The notes under the pieces: model-generated
The model's input: only the letters and a program-made list of their open reading frames with translations
What the model was told of the DNA's origin: nothing
Database searches by the model: none
Program-made: the position numbers and the translations under genes
From: Acidobacteriota bacterium
GTDB lineage: Bacteria; Acidobacteriota; Thermoanaerobaculia; Thermoanaerobaculales; Thermoanaerobaculaceae
Assembly: GCA_016213675.1 (NCBI GenBank)
Contig: JACQZW010000078.1
Location: 31,481 to 95,480 of the forward strand
Direction: 5' to 3'
Length of the DNA stretch: 64,000 bases
Shown: positions 1 to 8,437 of the stretch, in pieces
How positions within the stretch are numbered: the first letter of the stretch is position 1
How the letters are laid out: each line of letters opens with the position of its first letter

Positions 1-1092
1 CAGGTACATGCGGCGCTCGGCCACGACCTCGCTGACGATCGGGACGACGCTCGAGGTCGGCGCCAGGATGGCGAAGAACCAAGAGCCGACGAAGCCGAGC
101 CATGAGCGCCGCCACAGCATCCAGAGCGAGAGTGCGGCGAGCGCCGACATGGTCAGCACGGCCGCCGCCACCGCCGGGGTGAAGCTGCGCGCGATGGGCC
201 AGCCGGCGTAGTCCAGGGCGAGCGGGTGCGGCCAGACTGCGAGCCGCAGGTAGTGCCAGATCACCCCGGCCTGGGTGCGCAGGTAGTCGAGCGGCCGCAG
301 CTCGGGGAAGTCGAGCCCCACCGTGTCGCCGCGCGGCGCGCCGGCCAGCAGGGCGGCGAGCAGCAGCCAGGTCGCGGCGAGGCCGAGGTAGCAGGCGCGG
401 CGGCGCTGGAGGGCGTCCCTGACTCCCTGCGACAGGAACACCGCGTCGTAGGCGAGCAGCACGACCGGGATGGTGACTGCGACCTCCTTGGTGCCCATCG
501 CCAGGGCGGTCGCGGCGACGCACGTCGCCCACCAGGCGGCCGGGCGGGGCGAGTCCGCGCTGCGGATCAAGGCGTAGAGGGCGAGCAAGTAGAGGAGGCC
601 GAGGAGGGACTCGGTCCGCGTCGAGACGTAGGTCACCGCCTCGGTGTGCAGCGGGTGGAGCACCCACACGGCGGCCACCGCGAACGCCCAGCCGGGGCCC
701 GGGCGGCCGGAGAGGGAGGCGAGACCGGGGACGGTCAGGGTCCGGCGGACGATCCCGTACAGGGCGAGCCCGGCCAGCAGGTGGATCAGGGTGTTGACGA
801 GGTGGTAGCTCCACGGGTCGGTGCCGCTGACCGCGTAGTTGACCGCCAGTGTCAGTGCCACCACCGGCCGCCCCGCCACGGTGGACTGGCTGGGCGCCGA
901 CAGCGACCGGCCGAGCGGGAGCAGGGAGCGGACGTGCGGGTTGTCGACGATCGCGTTGTAGTCGTCGAAGATGAACGGCGCGTGCAGCGTCCCCGAGTAG
1001 GCGAGTGCGGCCAGCACGACGAGCACGGCCGGCCCGGCGAGGTGCGCCAGGCTGGTCCTGCTCGGCGGACGCTGCGACGGCTCGTTCCGCAC
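1..1092 (-). CDS. TMTC-like GT-C membrane protein, N-terminal 364 residues
   Basis: The gene starts at a GTG preceded by GGAGGG eight bases upstream and runs off the left edge, so only the N-terminal part is visible. After a short cytoplasmic stretch there is a hydrophobic helix, then an acidic loop with FIFDDYNAIVDNPHVR. Conserved pieces of TMTC-type O-mannosyltransferase-like proteins follow: GRPVVALTLAVNY, HTEAVTYVSTRTESL, GTKEVAVTIPVVLLAYD and, at the edge, VVAERRMYL. Many transmembrane helices lie between. In the family, TPR repeats usually follow the membrane part; those would lie outside the window. The likely role is transfer of sugar from a lipid donor to exported proteins, but no substrate can be read from the sequence. 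The gene is divergent from the secreted GEVED protein. Confidence 0.8.
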   Translation of the reverse strand, partial: MRNEPSQRPPSRTSLAHLAGPAVLVVLAALAYSGTLHAPFIFDDYNAIVDNPHVRSLLPLGRSLSAPSQSTVAGRPVVALTLAVNYAVSGTDPWSYHLVNTLIHLLAGLALYGIVRRTLTVPGLASLSGRPGPGWAFAVAAVWVLHPLHTEAVTYVSTRTESLLGLLYLLALYALIRSADSPRPAAWWATCVAATALAMGTKEVAVTIPVVLLAYDAVFLSQGVRDALQRRRACYLGLAATWLLLAALLAGAPRGDTVGLDFPELRPLDYLRTQAGVIWHYLRLAVWPHPLALDYAGWPIARSFTPAVAAAVLTMSALAALSLWMLWRRSWLGFVGSWFFAILAPTSSVVPIVSEVVAERRMYL

Positions 1093-1227
1093 CGGCAACC
1101 CTCCACACGCCGCCGGCGCCGCTGCCTGTGCCGCCGCCGCCCGGGTGCCAGGGAGTCTACCAGCCGGCCTCCGCCGGGTGGATCTACGGCCATCGACGAT
1201 GTGACCAAAGAGTTGCGAACCACCCTC

Positions 1228-1257
1228 TTGCGTCACCCACTCGTCCAGGAGTAGATT
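1228..1257 (+). promoter_or_regulatory. putative sigma70-type promoter for the GEVED protein gene
   Basis: TTGCGT at 1228-1233 and TAGATT at 1252-1257 are separated by 18 bases, about 36 bases before the ATG. A clear Shine-Dalgarno (AGAGGAGGAGAG) follows. The boxes are only moderate matches, so this is inference. Confidence 0.4.
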
Positions 1258-1293
1258 CATCCAGGCCTGTCAGGACAGAAAGAGGAGGAGAGC

Positions 1294-3513
1294 ATGAGGA
1301 GAACGATCGGCTTAGGCGTTGTCGCTGCACTGGCCATCGTGGCCACACTCGGCCTGCCCGCCGCGGCGTCCGGCCAGGCGAGCGAGGTCGTCGGCGCGGC
1401 CGTGCCGCCGCCCGTACCGGATGCCACCGGCGGACCCGACGGCTTCGGCTACACCTTCATCGACTCCGCCGAGCCCGGCGGCCCAACGTACACGTGGGTC
1501 GACATCACCGGCACTGGCACGGCGATCACGACCTGGACCGGGAGCCCTGACGACGGCTATGCCGGTCCGTTCGCGATCGGCTTCAGCTTCCCCTTCTACG
1601 GTGTCGCTCAAACCCAGTTCTATGCGGGGACGAACGGGTTCATCTCGTTCGGCGCGGGTTCCACGTCGCTCTCCAACCAGTGCCCGCTGCCGAGCGCGAC
1701 AACGCCCAACGACGTCATCGCGATGTTGTGGGACGACCTCAACTTCAACACCAGCGGCGCCGCCCACTACCAGTACTTCGCGACCTGTCCCGTGGGCACC
1801 GGCGAGTGCACGGTCGTCGAGTACTCCAACGTCGCCCACTACGGCGGCGCGGCCGGCTCGGCCGGGACCTTCGAGGCGATCCTCTACCCGAGCGGGCAGA
1901 TCCTGATCCAGTTCCAGAACCCGGGCACGGAGACAGGGTCCGGCTCCACCTCCGGTATCGAGGGCCCGGGCGGAACCTACGGCCTGGCCTACGCGTGCAA
2001 CACGGCAGGCACGCTCGCCGCCAACCTGGCGATCCGGTTCGAGCTTTCCGGCTGGACCTTCACCTCGGCCGACACTTCGACCTCCGGCGCCCGCGGCGAC
2101 GTGGTCAACTACCTCCTCAGGATCGCCAACAACGAGGCCACGGCGCGCACCTACGACATCTCGCATTCCGGCAACGTCTGGGCGACCGGCCATCCGGCCA
2201 CGGTGGGACCGATCGCGAGCGGCGCGAGCCAGGACTTCACCGTCACGGTGGCCATCCCGTGGACCATCGGCCAGTGCCAGAGCGATGCGGTCACGATCAG
2301 CGCCGCCGACCAGTCCGCTCCGGGCTCGCCGAAGACCATCGGCCTGACCACCACAGGCCCGAGCGCCTCGGTGCTCTACGACAACGGGCCGCTCGTCACG
2401 CATCCAGGTGGCGGAGCGGGGGGCGCCGACGTGAGCGCGCTGCAGACCGCGCTGGGCATGACGACCTATGGCGCCGGCAACCAGGTGAGCGCCGGCAACC
2501 GGGTCGCCGACGACTTCACCGTCCCGGCCGGCGAGACCTGGACGCTCGACCAGGTGTCGTTCTTCGAGTACCAGACCGGCTCGACGACCGGCACCAGCAC
2601 CTTCACGGCGTTCAACTACCAGATCTGGAACGGCGCCCCGAACGGCGGCGGCGCGGTGATCTGGGGCGACACCACCACCAACCGCCTGGCCTCGTCGGCG
2701 TGGAGCAACATCTACCGGGTGCTCGACACCACTATGGCCGACACGACCCGGCCGATCATGGCCAACGTGTGCACCGGTTGGGCGGTGCTCCCGACCGGGA
2801 CCTACTGGATCGACTGGCAGGCTGCCGGCTCTCTGGCCTCGGGCCCATGGCAGCCGGCGATTACGATCCTCGGCCAGACGACGACCGGCAACGCCCTGCA
2901 GTACACGACGACCGCGGGCGCATGGGCCGCGCTCACGGACGTTGGCACCCAAGGCCTTCCGTTCCGGTTCTCGAGCTGCCGGCCGGCTGCCGACTGGGGT
3001 GACGCCCAGGGTCCGTCGTTCCCAACCACCGCGGCGCAAGACGGCGCACGCCACCTCATCCCGTCGCCTACCGCCCCGAACGCCATCCTCGGCGCCCTGA
3101 TCGACGCCGACGACGACGGCCAGCCCAACGCCGGCGCCACGGGCGACGACGGCGGCGGCCTCGCCGACGAGGACGGCGTGATCTTCGTTTCCTCGATCGT
3201 CCCCGGGTCGTTGGCCGCCATCCAGGTGGTCGCGTCAGGGTCGACGCTCCTGCAGGCGTGGGTCGACTTCAACCTCGACGGCGACTGGGACGACGCCGGC
3301 GAGCAGATCTTCACCAACCAGGCGCTCAGTGCCGGGGTCAACGGACTGAACTTCACGGTGCCGGTCTCGGCCGTCATCGGCAACCCCGTGGCCCGGTTCC
3401 GCGTCAGCAGCCAGCCTGGACTCGGCTACGGCGGCGTGGCATCGGACGGCGAGGTGGAGGACTACCTGATCGCCACGACGCCGGTCGAGCTGCAGTCGTT
3501 CGTCGTCGAGTAA
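1294..3513 (+). CDS. secreted GEVED-domain protein
   Basis: A 739-residue exported protein. The N-terminus is a classical signal peptide (RR, then a hydrophobic run ending near AAASGQ, about residue 28). Residues about 75-200 resemble nidogen-like/PPC-type beta modules of surface proteins (FSFPFYG, TNGFISFG, MLWDDLNFN, QILIQFQNPG). A middle section looks like Ig-like repeats (about 255-350). The C-terminal 130 residues are a GEVED domain: DADDDGQPNAG, DEDGV, WVDFNLDGDWDDAGEQIF and the diagnostic DGEVEDYLI. It ends TPVELQSFVVE, a tail seen on many exported proteins in this kind of genome. The start follows a strong GGAGGAG. No catalytic site is visible; an extracellular adhesive or structural role is likely. 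It appears monocistronic, with its own terminator. Confidence 0.85.
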   Translation: MRRTIGLGVVAALAIVATLGLPAAASGQASEVVGAAVPPPVPDATGGPDGFGYTFIDSAEPGGPTYTWVDITGTGTAITTWTGSPDDGYAGPFAIGFSFPFYGVAQTQFYAGTNGFISFGAGSTSLSNQCPLPSATTPNDVIAMLWDDLNFNTSGAAHYQYFATCPVGTGECTVVEYSNVAHYGGAAGSAGTFEAILYPSGQILIQFQNPGTETGSGSTSGIEGPGGTYGLAYACNTAGTLAANLAIRFELSGWTFTSADTSTSGARGDVVNYLLRIANNEATARTYDISHSGNVWATGHPATVGPIASGASQDFTVTVAIPWTIGQCQSDAVTISAADQSAPGSPKTIGLTTTGPSASVLYDNGPLVTHPGGGAGGADVSALQTALGMTTYGAGNQVSAGNRVADDFTVPAGETWTLDQVSFFEYQTGSTTGTSTFTAFNYQIWNGAPNGGGAVIWGDTTTNRLASSAWSNIYRVLDTTMADTTRPIMANVCTGWAVLPTGTYWIDWQAAGSLASGPWQPAITILGQTTTGNALQYTTTAGAWAALTDVGTQGLPFRFSSCRPAADWGDAQGPSFPTTAAQDGARHLIPSPTAPNAILGALIDADDDGQPNAGATGDDGGGLADEDGVIFVSSIVPGSLAAIQVVASGSTLLQAWVDFNLDGDWDDAGEQIFTNQALSAGVNGLNFTVPVSAVIGNPVARFRVSSQPGLGYGGVASDGEVEDYLIATTPVELQSFVVE

Positions 3514-3541
3514 CCGTTTCAGCGAGCTTCTCGTGTTCCCG

Positions 3542-3574
3542 CGCGGGGCCCCGACCGGGGCCCCGCGTCTTCTT
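3542..3574 (+). terminator. Rho-independent-type terminator
   Basis: A perfect 11-bp stem (CGCGGGGCCCC at 3542-3552 and its complement at 3557-3567) encloses a GACC loop and is followed by TCTTCTT. It lies 28 bases after the GEVED gene stop and before the convergent acyltransferase gene. Confidence 0.75.
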
Positions 3575-3681
3575 GCCCCCTCGGCGAACACCTGGCCAGG
3601 ACCGGCGCGGGTCCGGCGCGTCGCGCCGGTCCGCGCCCGACCGTTCCTCGCCGTCGCCTCCGGTCGTTGTCTTGTCTTGCC

Positions 3682-4710
3682 TCACCCCTGGGCGGGTGGT
3701 TGGGAGGGCACCCCTGGGTGGGTGGTTGGGTGTGCACCCCTGGAGGGTTGGGCGGGTGTGCACCCCTCCTCCGGCGGCCGGCTGCGCCACCGGCGGTGCA
3801 TCCAGAACCACGCGGTCGGGCAGCGGCGGATCGCGGCCTCGATGCGGCGGGTCGCTTCGGCGGTGACGGCCAACGCGTCGGCGGCCTCGTCGCCGGTCGC
3901 GTGCGGCTCGATCGGCGGCTCGTAGACGACCCGGTAGGTGCCGTCCGGGAGCGGGTAGGCGAACACCGGCAGGACCGGCACGCGCATCCGGACGGCGAGC
4001 GTGCCGACCGCCGGGGTGGTCGCCGCCAGCCGGCCGAAGAACGGGACGAAGTGCACGTTCTTCTCGCGGAAGTTCTGGTCGATGACGAAGGCGATCCCGA
4101 GGCCGGCCTTGAGACCGCGCACCACCTCGCGCAGCGCGTCCCGCTTGGCGATCAGGCGGTTGCCGGTGCTCGTCCGGTTGCCGGCGAACCAGCGCTCGAG
4201 GCGCGGGTTGTCGAGGGGACGGATGACCATCCCGAGGCGGTGTCCGAGGGCGCCCTGGTGGAGCGCGATCCACTCCCAGTTGCCGAAGTGACCGGAGAGC
4301 AGGAAGTACCCCGTGCCCGTCGCCGTGACGGCGGCGAGGTGCTCGCGCCCTTCGATGCGGAGCCGCTCGGCGAGGCGCGGCCCCACGCGGCGCATGGTGA
4401 GGACCTCGACGAGGAGCCGGCCGAGGTGCGCGAACGCCCCCTCGGCGACCGAGCGGCGCCACGCCGAGTCGGCCTCGGGGTAGGCGAGGGCGAGGTTGTC
4501 GAGGGCGGTGCGACGCTGCCGCGGCAGGACGCGGAACGCGAGGCGGCCGAGGGCCCGGCCGAAGGCAAGCCGCGCGCGGCCGGGGAGCAGCGAGACGACG
4601 CCGAGGACGGCGAGCAGCGCCGCGTGCTCGACCAGCCACAGCAGCGGCAGGAGCGTTCGGGCGATGGCGCCCAGTCCACCATGGTCGCCGGCACGTTCCT
4701 TCCGCTTCAC
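3682..4710 (-). CDS. LpxL/HtrB-family lipid A acyltransferase
   Basis: Late lipid A acyltransferase: it transfers an acyl chain from acyl-ACP to the Kdo2-lipid A precursor at the inner membrane. An N-terminal membrane anchor (about residues 15-45) precedes the HX4(D/E) catalytic motif in SGHFGNWEW (about residue 140), a VIDQNFREKN-type segment and the typical C-terminal WFWMHRRWRSRPP. The family normally ends near there. Here about 25 more residues (CTPAQPSRG, HPTTHPG, QPPAQG) are encoded by a 26-bp DNA repeat array that has invaded the 3' end. The gene is divergent from the KdkA-like kinase and heptosyltransferase, so it belongs to an LPS core/lipid A locus. Which acyl position it modifies cannot be told. 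Confidence 0.85.
   Translation of the reverse strand: MKRKERAGDHGGLGAIARTLLPLLWLVEHAALLAVLGVVSLLPGRARLAFGRALGRLAFRVLPRQRRTALDNLALAYPEADSAWRRSVAEGAFAHLGRLLVEVLTMRRVGPRLAERLRIEGREHLAAVTATGTGYFLLSGHFGNWEWIALHQGALGHRLGMVIRPLDNPRLERWFAGNRTSTGNRLIAKRDALREVVRGLKAGLGIAFVIDQNFREKNVHFVPFFGRLAATTPAVGTLAVRMRVPVLPVFAYPLPDGTYRVVYEPPIEPHATGDEAADALAVTAEATRRIEAAIRRCPTAWFWMHRRWRSRPPEEGCTPAQPSRGAHPTTHPGVPSQPPAQG
3683..3772 (+). repeat. 26-bp GT-rich tandem repeat array, locus 1
   Basis: Three 26-bp units (3683-3708, 3709-3734, 3735-3760) plus a partial fourth, with consensus CACCCCTGGGYGGGTGG and a variable tail. The array overlaps the 3' end of the acyltransferase gene and is translated there in antisense. 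The same unit, with the same period, is present at 7506-7583. Confidence 0.85.
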
Positions 4711-4774
4711 GATGCGAGTCTAGCCTGGATCGCCCGTGCAGATCTCGCGGCTCGCGTTCCCCCGGCCCGGCCGC

Positions 4775-4787
4775 TACACTCGTCGGC
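4775..4787 (+). promoter_or_regulatory. -10 box of a probable leaderless promoter (kdkA-like gene)
   Basis: TACACT at 4775-4780 lies only 7 bases before the GTG start at 4788, and no Shine-Dalgarno is present. Transcription would begin at or next to the start codon. See the leaderless-promoter finding. Confidence 0.5.
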
Positions 4788-5540
4788 GTGACGGGACCGA
4801 GGGCATCGCGGACGCGCCTACGCCTCGCCGACCTCGAAGGCGAGTGCCTCCCTGCGTTGGCCGAGGAGCTGCGCCGGATCTACTCGGGTGGCGGGTGGGC
4901 CTACGACGCGCTGTACGCCCGGTCGGGCGCGGTGCTGCTGCGCGGGCGCGTCCCGGTGGTGGCCGCGACGCTCGGCGGGCTGCCCGTGATCGCCAAGCGG
5001 CTGACCCACGGCGGGGTGATCTCGCGGCTGACGGGCGACCGTTTCCTCACCCCGAAGCGCTGGCGGGCGGCGCTGGCCGCCGCCGACTTCCTGCGCGAGC
5101 ACGGCGTCGACACGCCGGAGCCGCTGTTCGCGGCGTGGCGACGGGGCTGGCCGTTCGTCCGCGGCGAGCTGGGCTTTCGCCGGATCACGGGCGCGGTGGA
5201 CGCCTCCGACCACCTGTTCGGCGGCGCCGAGGTGCTGCCCGGCGGGTGGCGCGAGGCCGCCGGCGCGATCGGCCGCACCGTCGCGCGGTTGCACGCCCTC
5301 GGCGTCGTCCACGGCGACCTCAACTTGATGAACTTCCTGCTGCCGGCGGGCGGCAAGGTGATGATCCTCGACCTCGACAAGGCGCGGCTCACCGGGAAGC
5401 CGCTCGGCGAGGGCGCGCGCCGGCGCAACCTCGCGCGCCTCGAGCGCTCGGTGCGAAAGCAGGGTCGCCTCGCGCCGGCCGAGCACGTCGGGGGCGTCCT
5501 CGTGGCGCTGCGGCACGGCTACGAGGCGGCGCGTGCCTGA
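4788..5540 (+). CDS. KdkA-like Kdo kinase / LPS core kinase
   Basis: A 250-residue protein kinase-like enzyme of the KdkA/WaaP family, which phosphorylates Kdo or heptose in the LPS inner core at the cytoplasmic face of the inner membrane. A nucleotide-binding N-lobe with lysine (GLPVIAKRLTHGG, about 65-76) precedes the catalytic loop HGDLNLMNFLL (175-185) and the metal-binding ILDLDKARL (about 193-201). The GTG start fits a leaderless promoter. The 3' end overlaps the heptosyltransferase gene by 8 bases, indicating co-transcription and a shared role in inner core assembly. Kdo as substrate is inferred from family and context. Confidence 0.75.
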   Translation: MTGPRASRTRLRLADLEGECLPALAEELRRIYSGGGWAYDALYARSGAVLLRGRVPVVAATLGGLPVIAKRLTHGGVISRLTGDRFLTPKRWRAALAAADFLREHGVDTPEPLFAAWRRGWPFVRGELGFRRITGAVDASDHLFGGAEVLPGGWREAAGAIGRTVARLHALGVVHGDLNLMNFLLPAGGKVMILDLDKARLTGKPLGEGARRRNLARLERSVRKQGRLAPAEHVGGVLVALRHGYEAARA

Positions 5541-6585
5541 GCCCGGGGCGCGGCGTATCGGGCTGATCCGCACCGGGGCCCTGGGCGACGTCGTGCACGC
5601 CCTGCCGCTGGTCAACGGGCTGCGCGACGCCTGGCCCGACGCCCATCTGACCTGGATCATCCACCCGGTTCCCCACGAGGTGGTCCGGCACCAGGGCGCC
5701 GTCGACCGCTTCATCGTCTTCGAGCGGCACGGCGGCCTGGCGGCATGGCGCCGCCTCGCCCGCGAGCTGCGCGCCGCGCCGTTCGACCTGCTCCTGGTGC
5801 CGCAGGTGTCGGCGAAGGCTGGGATGATCGCCGCGCTCGCCCGCGCCGAGATCAAGCTCGGCTTCGACTTCCGCCGCTCCCGCGAGCTCCACTGGTTCGT
5901 GACCAACCGGCACCTCTCGCACCGGCCGCCGCAGCACGTCCAGGACCACTACCTCGAGTTTCTCGACGCGCTCGGCATCACCGGCACCCGGGTCCGCTGG
6001 GACCTCGAGTTCACGCCCGAGGAGGCCGCCTGGCGCGAGCGCTTCGTCGCCTCGCTCGGACGGCCGGCGGTCGCGTTCGTGGTCGCCTCGGCGCATCCGG
6101 AGAAGGACTGGTCCCCGGCCGGCTATGCCGAGGTCATGGCACGGTGCGAGCGCGAGCTCGGGGTGGCTCCGGTGATCGTCGGCGGGCCGTCGCGCCGCGA
6201 GCGCGAGGTGGCCGAAAAGATCGTCGCCATCTGTCCGGTGCGGCCGGTGGTGGCGCTCGAGAAGCCGGTCCGCCGCACCCTGCTTCAGCTCTCGGCGGCC
6301 GCGGCGGTCGTCGCGCCGGACACCGGCCCGTTGCACGCCGCCGTCGCCCTCGGCACGCCCACGGTGGGGCTCTACGGCTACTCGAACCCACGGCGCTGCG
6401 GGCCGTACCGCGCGTACGGCGACCTCCTCGTCGACCGCTTCTCGGAGCCCGGCGAGGAGGACGCGCTGCGCCGCACCAGGCCGGGACGGATGGCCCGGAT
6501 CACCGCCGACGAGGTGTTCGACAAGGTGCGGCTGGCGCTCGAGCGCTACCCGCGGCCGGTGTCTTCGGTTGCGGCAGAAAGGTAA
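5533..6585 (+). CDS. glycosyltransferase family 9 (heptosyltransferase, WaaC/WaaF-like)
   Basis: A 350-residue GT-B enzyme that adds ADP-heptose to the LPS inner core. The N-terminal Rossmann domain opens with RIGLIRTGALGDVVHALPLV. The C-terminal nucleotide-sugar domain shows SAHPEKDWSP, VIVGGPS and DTGPLHAAVALGTP, the GT9 signature. It starts at a GTG inside the kinase gene (8-base overlap) and is followed 7 bases later by yicC. With the neighbouring acyltransferase and kinase it forms an LPS inner-core locus. WaaC versus WaaF cannot be separated by eye. Confidence 0.85.
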   Translation: MPEPGARRIGLIRTGALGDVVHALPLVNGLRDAWPDAHLTWIIHPVPHEVVRHQGAVDRFIVFERHGGLAAWRRLARELRAAPFDLLLVPQVSAKAGMIAALARAEIKLGFDFRRSRELHWFVTNRHLSHRPPQHVQDHYLEFLDALGITGTRVRWDLEFTPEEAAWRERFVASLGRPAVAFVVASAHPEKDWSPAGYAEVMARCERELGVAPVIVGGPSRREREVAEKIVAICPVRPVVALEKPVRRTLLQLSAAAAVVAPDTGPLHAAVALGTPTVGLYGYSNPRRCGPYRAYGDLLVDRFSEPGEEDALRRTRPGRMARITADEVFDKVRLALERYPRPVSSVAAER

Positions 6586-6592
6586 GGGAACG

Positions 6593-7483
6593 ATGAGCCA
6601 GGCGCTGCGCAGCATGACGGGGTTCGGTACCGCCGAGGGCGAGCTGTCGGCGCGGATGCGCGCCGGCGTGCGGATGAACTCGCTCAACGGGCGCTTCCTC
6701 GAGATCAGCCTGCGGAGCCAGCCGCGCCTCGAGCTCGGCGAGCTGGAGCCGGGCGTGCGGGCCGTCCTCGCCGAGGCGATGTCGCGCGGCCGCGTCCAGG
6801 TCAACCTCGAGCTGCAGGCCGCGGCGCCGCAGGCGGCGGCGTTCCACTTCAACTGGGAGGTCGCCGCGGCGCTCGCCGCCGAGCTTGCCAGGCGGCCCGG
6901 CGGACTCGAGCTGGCGCCGCTGGCGCTGCGCGACCTCGTCGCGCTGCCCGGCTTCGCCGAGGGGATGGGCGAGCCCTCGCTCACGCCCGAAGAACGGGAG
7001 GCGCTGCTGCGCCTGATCGCGGTCGCCCGCGACCAGCTCGTCCGCGACCGCGAGAAGGAGGCCGCCGCCCTGCTGCCGCAGATCGCCGGCGAGATCGCCA
7101 CGCTCCGCTCGTTTCACGGCTGGCTCGGCGAGGTCAACGTGCAGCTCCGCGACGCGCTCCTCGTCCGGCTCCGCGAGCGCCTCGGGCGGCTCGTCGAGAG
7201 CGCGGTCCCGGAGGAGCGGCTGGCGGTCGAGGCCGGCGTCCTCGCCGACCGCGCCGACGTCTCGGAGGAGGTCCAGCGCCTCGAGGCCCACCTCGCCCAC
7301 CTCGACGGCCTGCTCGCCGGCGGCGGCCCGGTCGGCAAGAAGCTCGACTTCCTGCTCCAGGAGCTGCTCCGCGAGGTCAACACCTCGGCCTCCAAGTGCC
7401 GCGACGCGGGGATGGGCGAGCGCGTCGTCGACGCCAAGGCGGCGCTCGAGAAGCTGCGCGAGCAGTTCGCCAATCTGGAGTAG
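6593..7483 (+). CDS. yicC: YicC family endoribonuclease
   Basis: A 296-residue member of the YicC/YloC family (N-terminal YicC-like domain plus C-terminal DUF1732), described as an endoribonuclease in E. coli and B. subtilis. The N-terminus has SMTGFGTAEGEL and the conserved NSLNGRFLEISLR; the C-terminus has LLQELLREVNTSASKC, the family hallmark. The ATG is preceded by AAGGTAAGGGA. It follows the heptosyltransferase with a 7-base gap and may be read from the same transcript. gmk and rpoZ, frequent neighbours elsewhere, are not downstream; a repeat array is. Confidence 0.9.
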   Translation: MSQALRSMTGFGTAEGELSARMRAGVRMNSLNGRFLEISLRSQPRLELGELEPGVRAVLAEAMSRGRVQVNLELQAAAPQAAAFHFNWEVAAALAAELARRPGGLELAPLALRDLVALPGFAEGMGEPSLTPEEREALLRLIAVARDQLVRDREKEAAALLPQIAGEIATLRSFHGWLGEVNVQLRDALLVRLRERLGRLVESAVPEERLAVEAGVLADRADVSEEVQRLEAHLAHLDGLLAGGGPVGKKLDFLLQELLREVNTSASKCRDAGMGERVVDAKAALEKLREQFANLE

Positions 7484-7505
7484 CGCCCCCGCCCAGCCAG
7501 CCTTG

Positions 7506-7583
7506 CACACCCGACCGACCACCCAGGGTTGCACACCCACCCGACCACCCAGGGGTGCCCTCCCGCCCACCCGCCCAGGCTTG
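7506..7583 (-). repeat. 26-bp GT-rich tandem repeat array, locus 2
   Basis: Three complete 26-bp units (7506-7531, 7532-7557, 7558-7583), plus a degenerate piece from about 7487. They read on the minus strand as CACCCCTGGGTGG-type units. Period, consensus and even the GGGAGGG-ending unit match locus 1 at 3683-3760. The array fills the gap after yicC. Confidence 0.85.
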
Positions 7584-7654
7584 AAGCAAAGACGGGAACG
7601 AGGGGTCAGCCTGTCGCCGGGCCACCTGCCACGGGCCAGGGGCCACGCGCCTTT

Positions 7655-8428
7655 CTATCTGCTCGGGCGGGTGTCGAGGCGGCCGAGCAGGCGGAGCAGG
7701 CCGTCGAGAATGGTCAGGGGGTGCGGCGGACAGCCCGGGACGTAGAGGTCGACCGGGAGGAACGTGCCCGCGCCGTTGTGCACCTCGGGGTGGTCGACGA
7801 ACGGTCCGCCGGAGATGGCGCAGGCTCCCACCGCGATGACCAGCTTGGGGGCCGGCACGGCGTCGTAGGTCTTGCGGAGCGCGAGGCGCATGTTCTCGGT
7901 CACCGGCCCGGTGACGATCAACCCGTCGGCGTGGCGCGGCGAGGCGACGATCTGGATGCCGAAGCGCGACAGGTCGAAGGCGATGGTCGACAGCACGTTG
8001 ACGTCGGCCTCGCAGCCGTTGCAGCCGCCCGCGCTGGCCTCGCGCAGGGCCAGCGAGCGGCCGAACAGCCGGCGGGCGCGGGCGTCGAGCGCCCCGGCGA
8101 GCCGGAGCGCCTCTCCGGACGTGGGCAGGTCCTCGCGGGTCTGGGTGGCGAGGCGGAACTCGGTGGTGAAGGCGATCGCGCCCTCGGGGCAGGCGTCGGT
8201 GCAGTCGGTGCAGAACAGGCAGCGGCCGAGGTCGATGCGGACGCCACCGGCGCCGACGGAGATCGCCCCCGTCGGGCAGGCGTCGGCGCACGCGCGGCAG
8301 CCCGACGGGCAGCGGGAGGCGTCGACCCGCAGCAGCCCGCGGAAGCGGTCCGGCAGCGTCGGCAACGTCGCCGGGAACGGCGTCGTGCGGTGTCCCTGGC
8401 GGAGGCGGGCGAGGAGGACCTTAGACAT
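7655..8428 (-). CDS. Ehr-type small subunit: ferredoxin domain fused to a NuoB/HyfI-like domain
   Basis: A 257-residue electron-transfer subunit of a membrane-bound group 4 hydrogenase-like complex. The N-terminal part has two [4Fe-4S] motifs (CPSGCRACADACP with CxxxC spacing, and CLFCTDCTDACP), as in HycF/HyfH. The C-terminal part is NuoB/HyfI-like, with cluster ligands in GGCNGCEAD, VGACAISGG and VPGCPPHPL. In Hyf and Hyc these are separate proteins, so this is a fusion. It is the last gene of a seven-gene minus-strand operon, 9 bases after the large subunit gene. The matching large subunit lacks nickel ligands, so it should feed electrons to or from an unknown site rather than H2. Confidence 0.85.
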   Translation of the reverse strand: MSKVLLARLRQGHRTTPFPATLPTLPDRFRGLLRVDASRCPSGCRACADACPTGAISVGAGGVRIDLGRCLFCTDCTDACPEGAIAFTTEFRLATQTREDLPTSGEALRLAGALDARARRLFGRSLALREASAGGCNGCEADVNVLSTIAFDLSRFGIQIVASPRHADGLIVTGPVTENMRLALRKTYDAVPAPKLVIAVGACAISGGPFVDHPEVHNGAGTFLPVDLYVPGCPPHPLTILDGLLRLLGRLDTRPSR

Positions 8429-8437
8429 TTCGCACCC

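Noticed and set aside
226..1254. Long plus-strand reading frame rich in Arg/Gly/Gln
   Set aside because: Antisense shadow of the TMTC-like gene; low-complexity GC-driven sequence with no domain.
3683..3772. CRISPR-like array of 26-bp units
   Set aside because: Units are contiguous with no unique spacers, so it is a tandem repeat.
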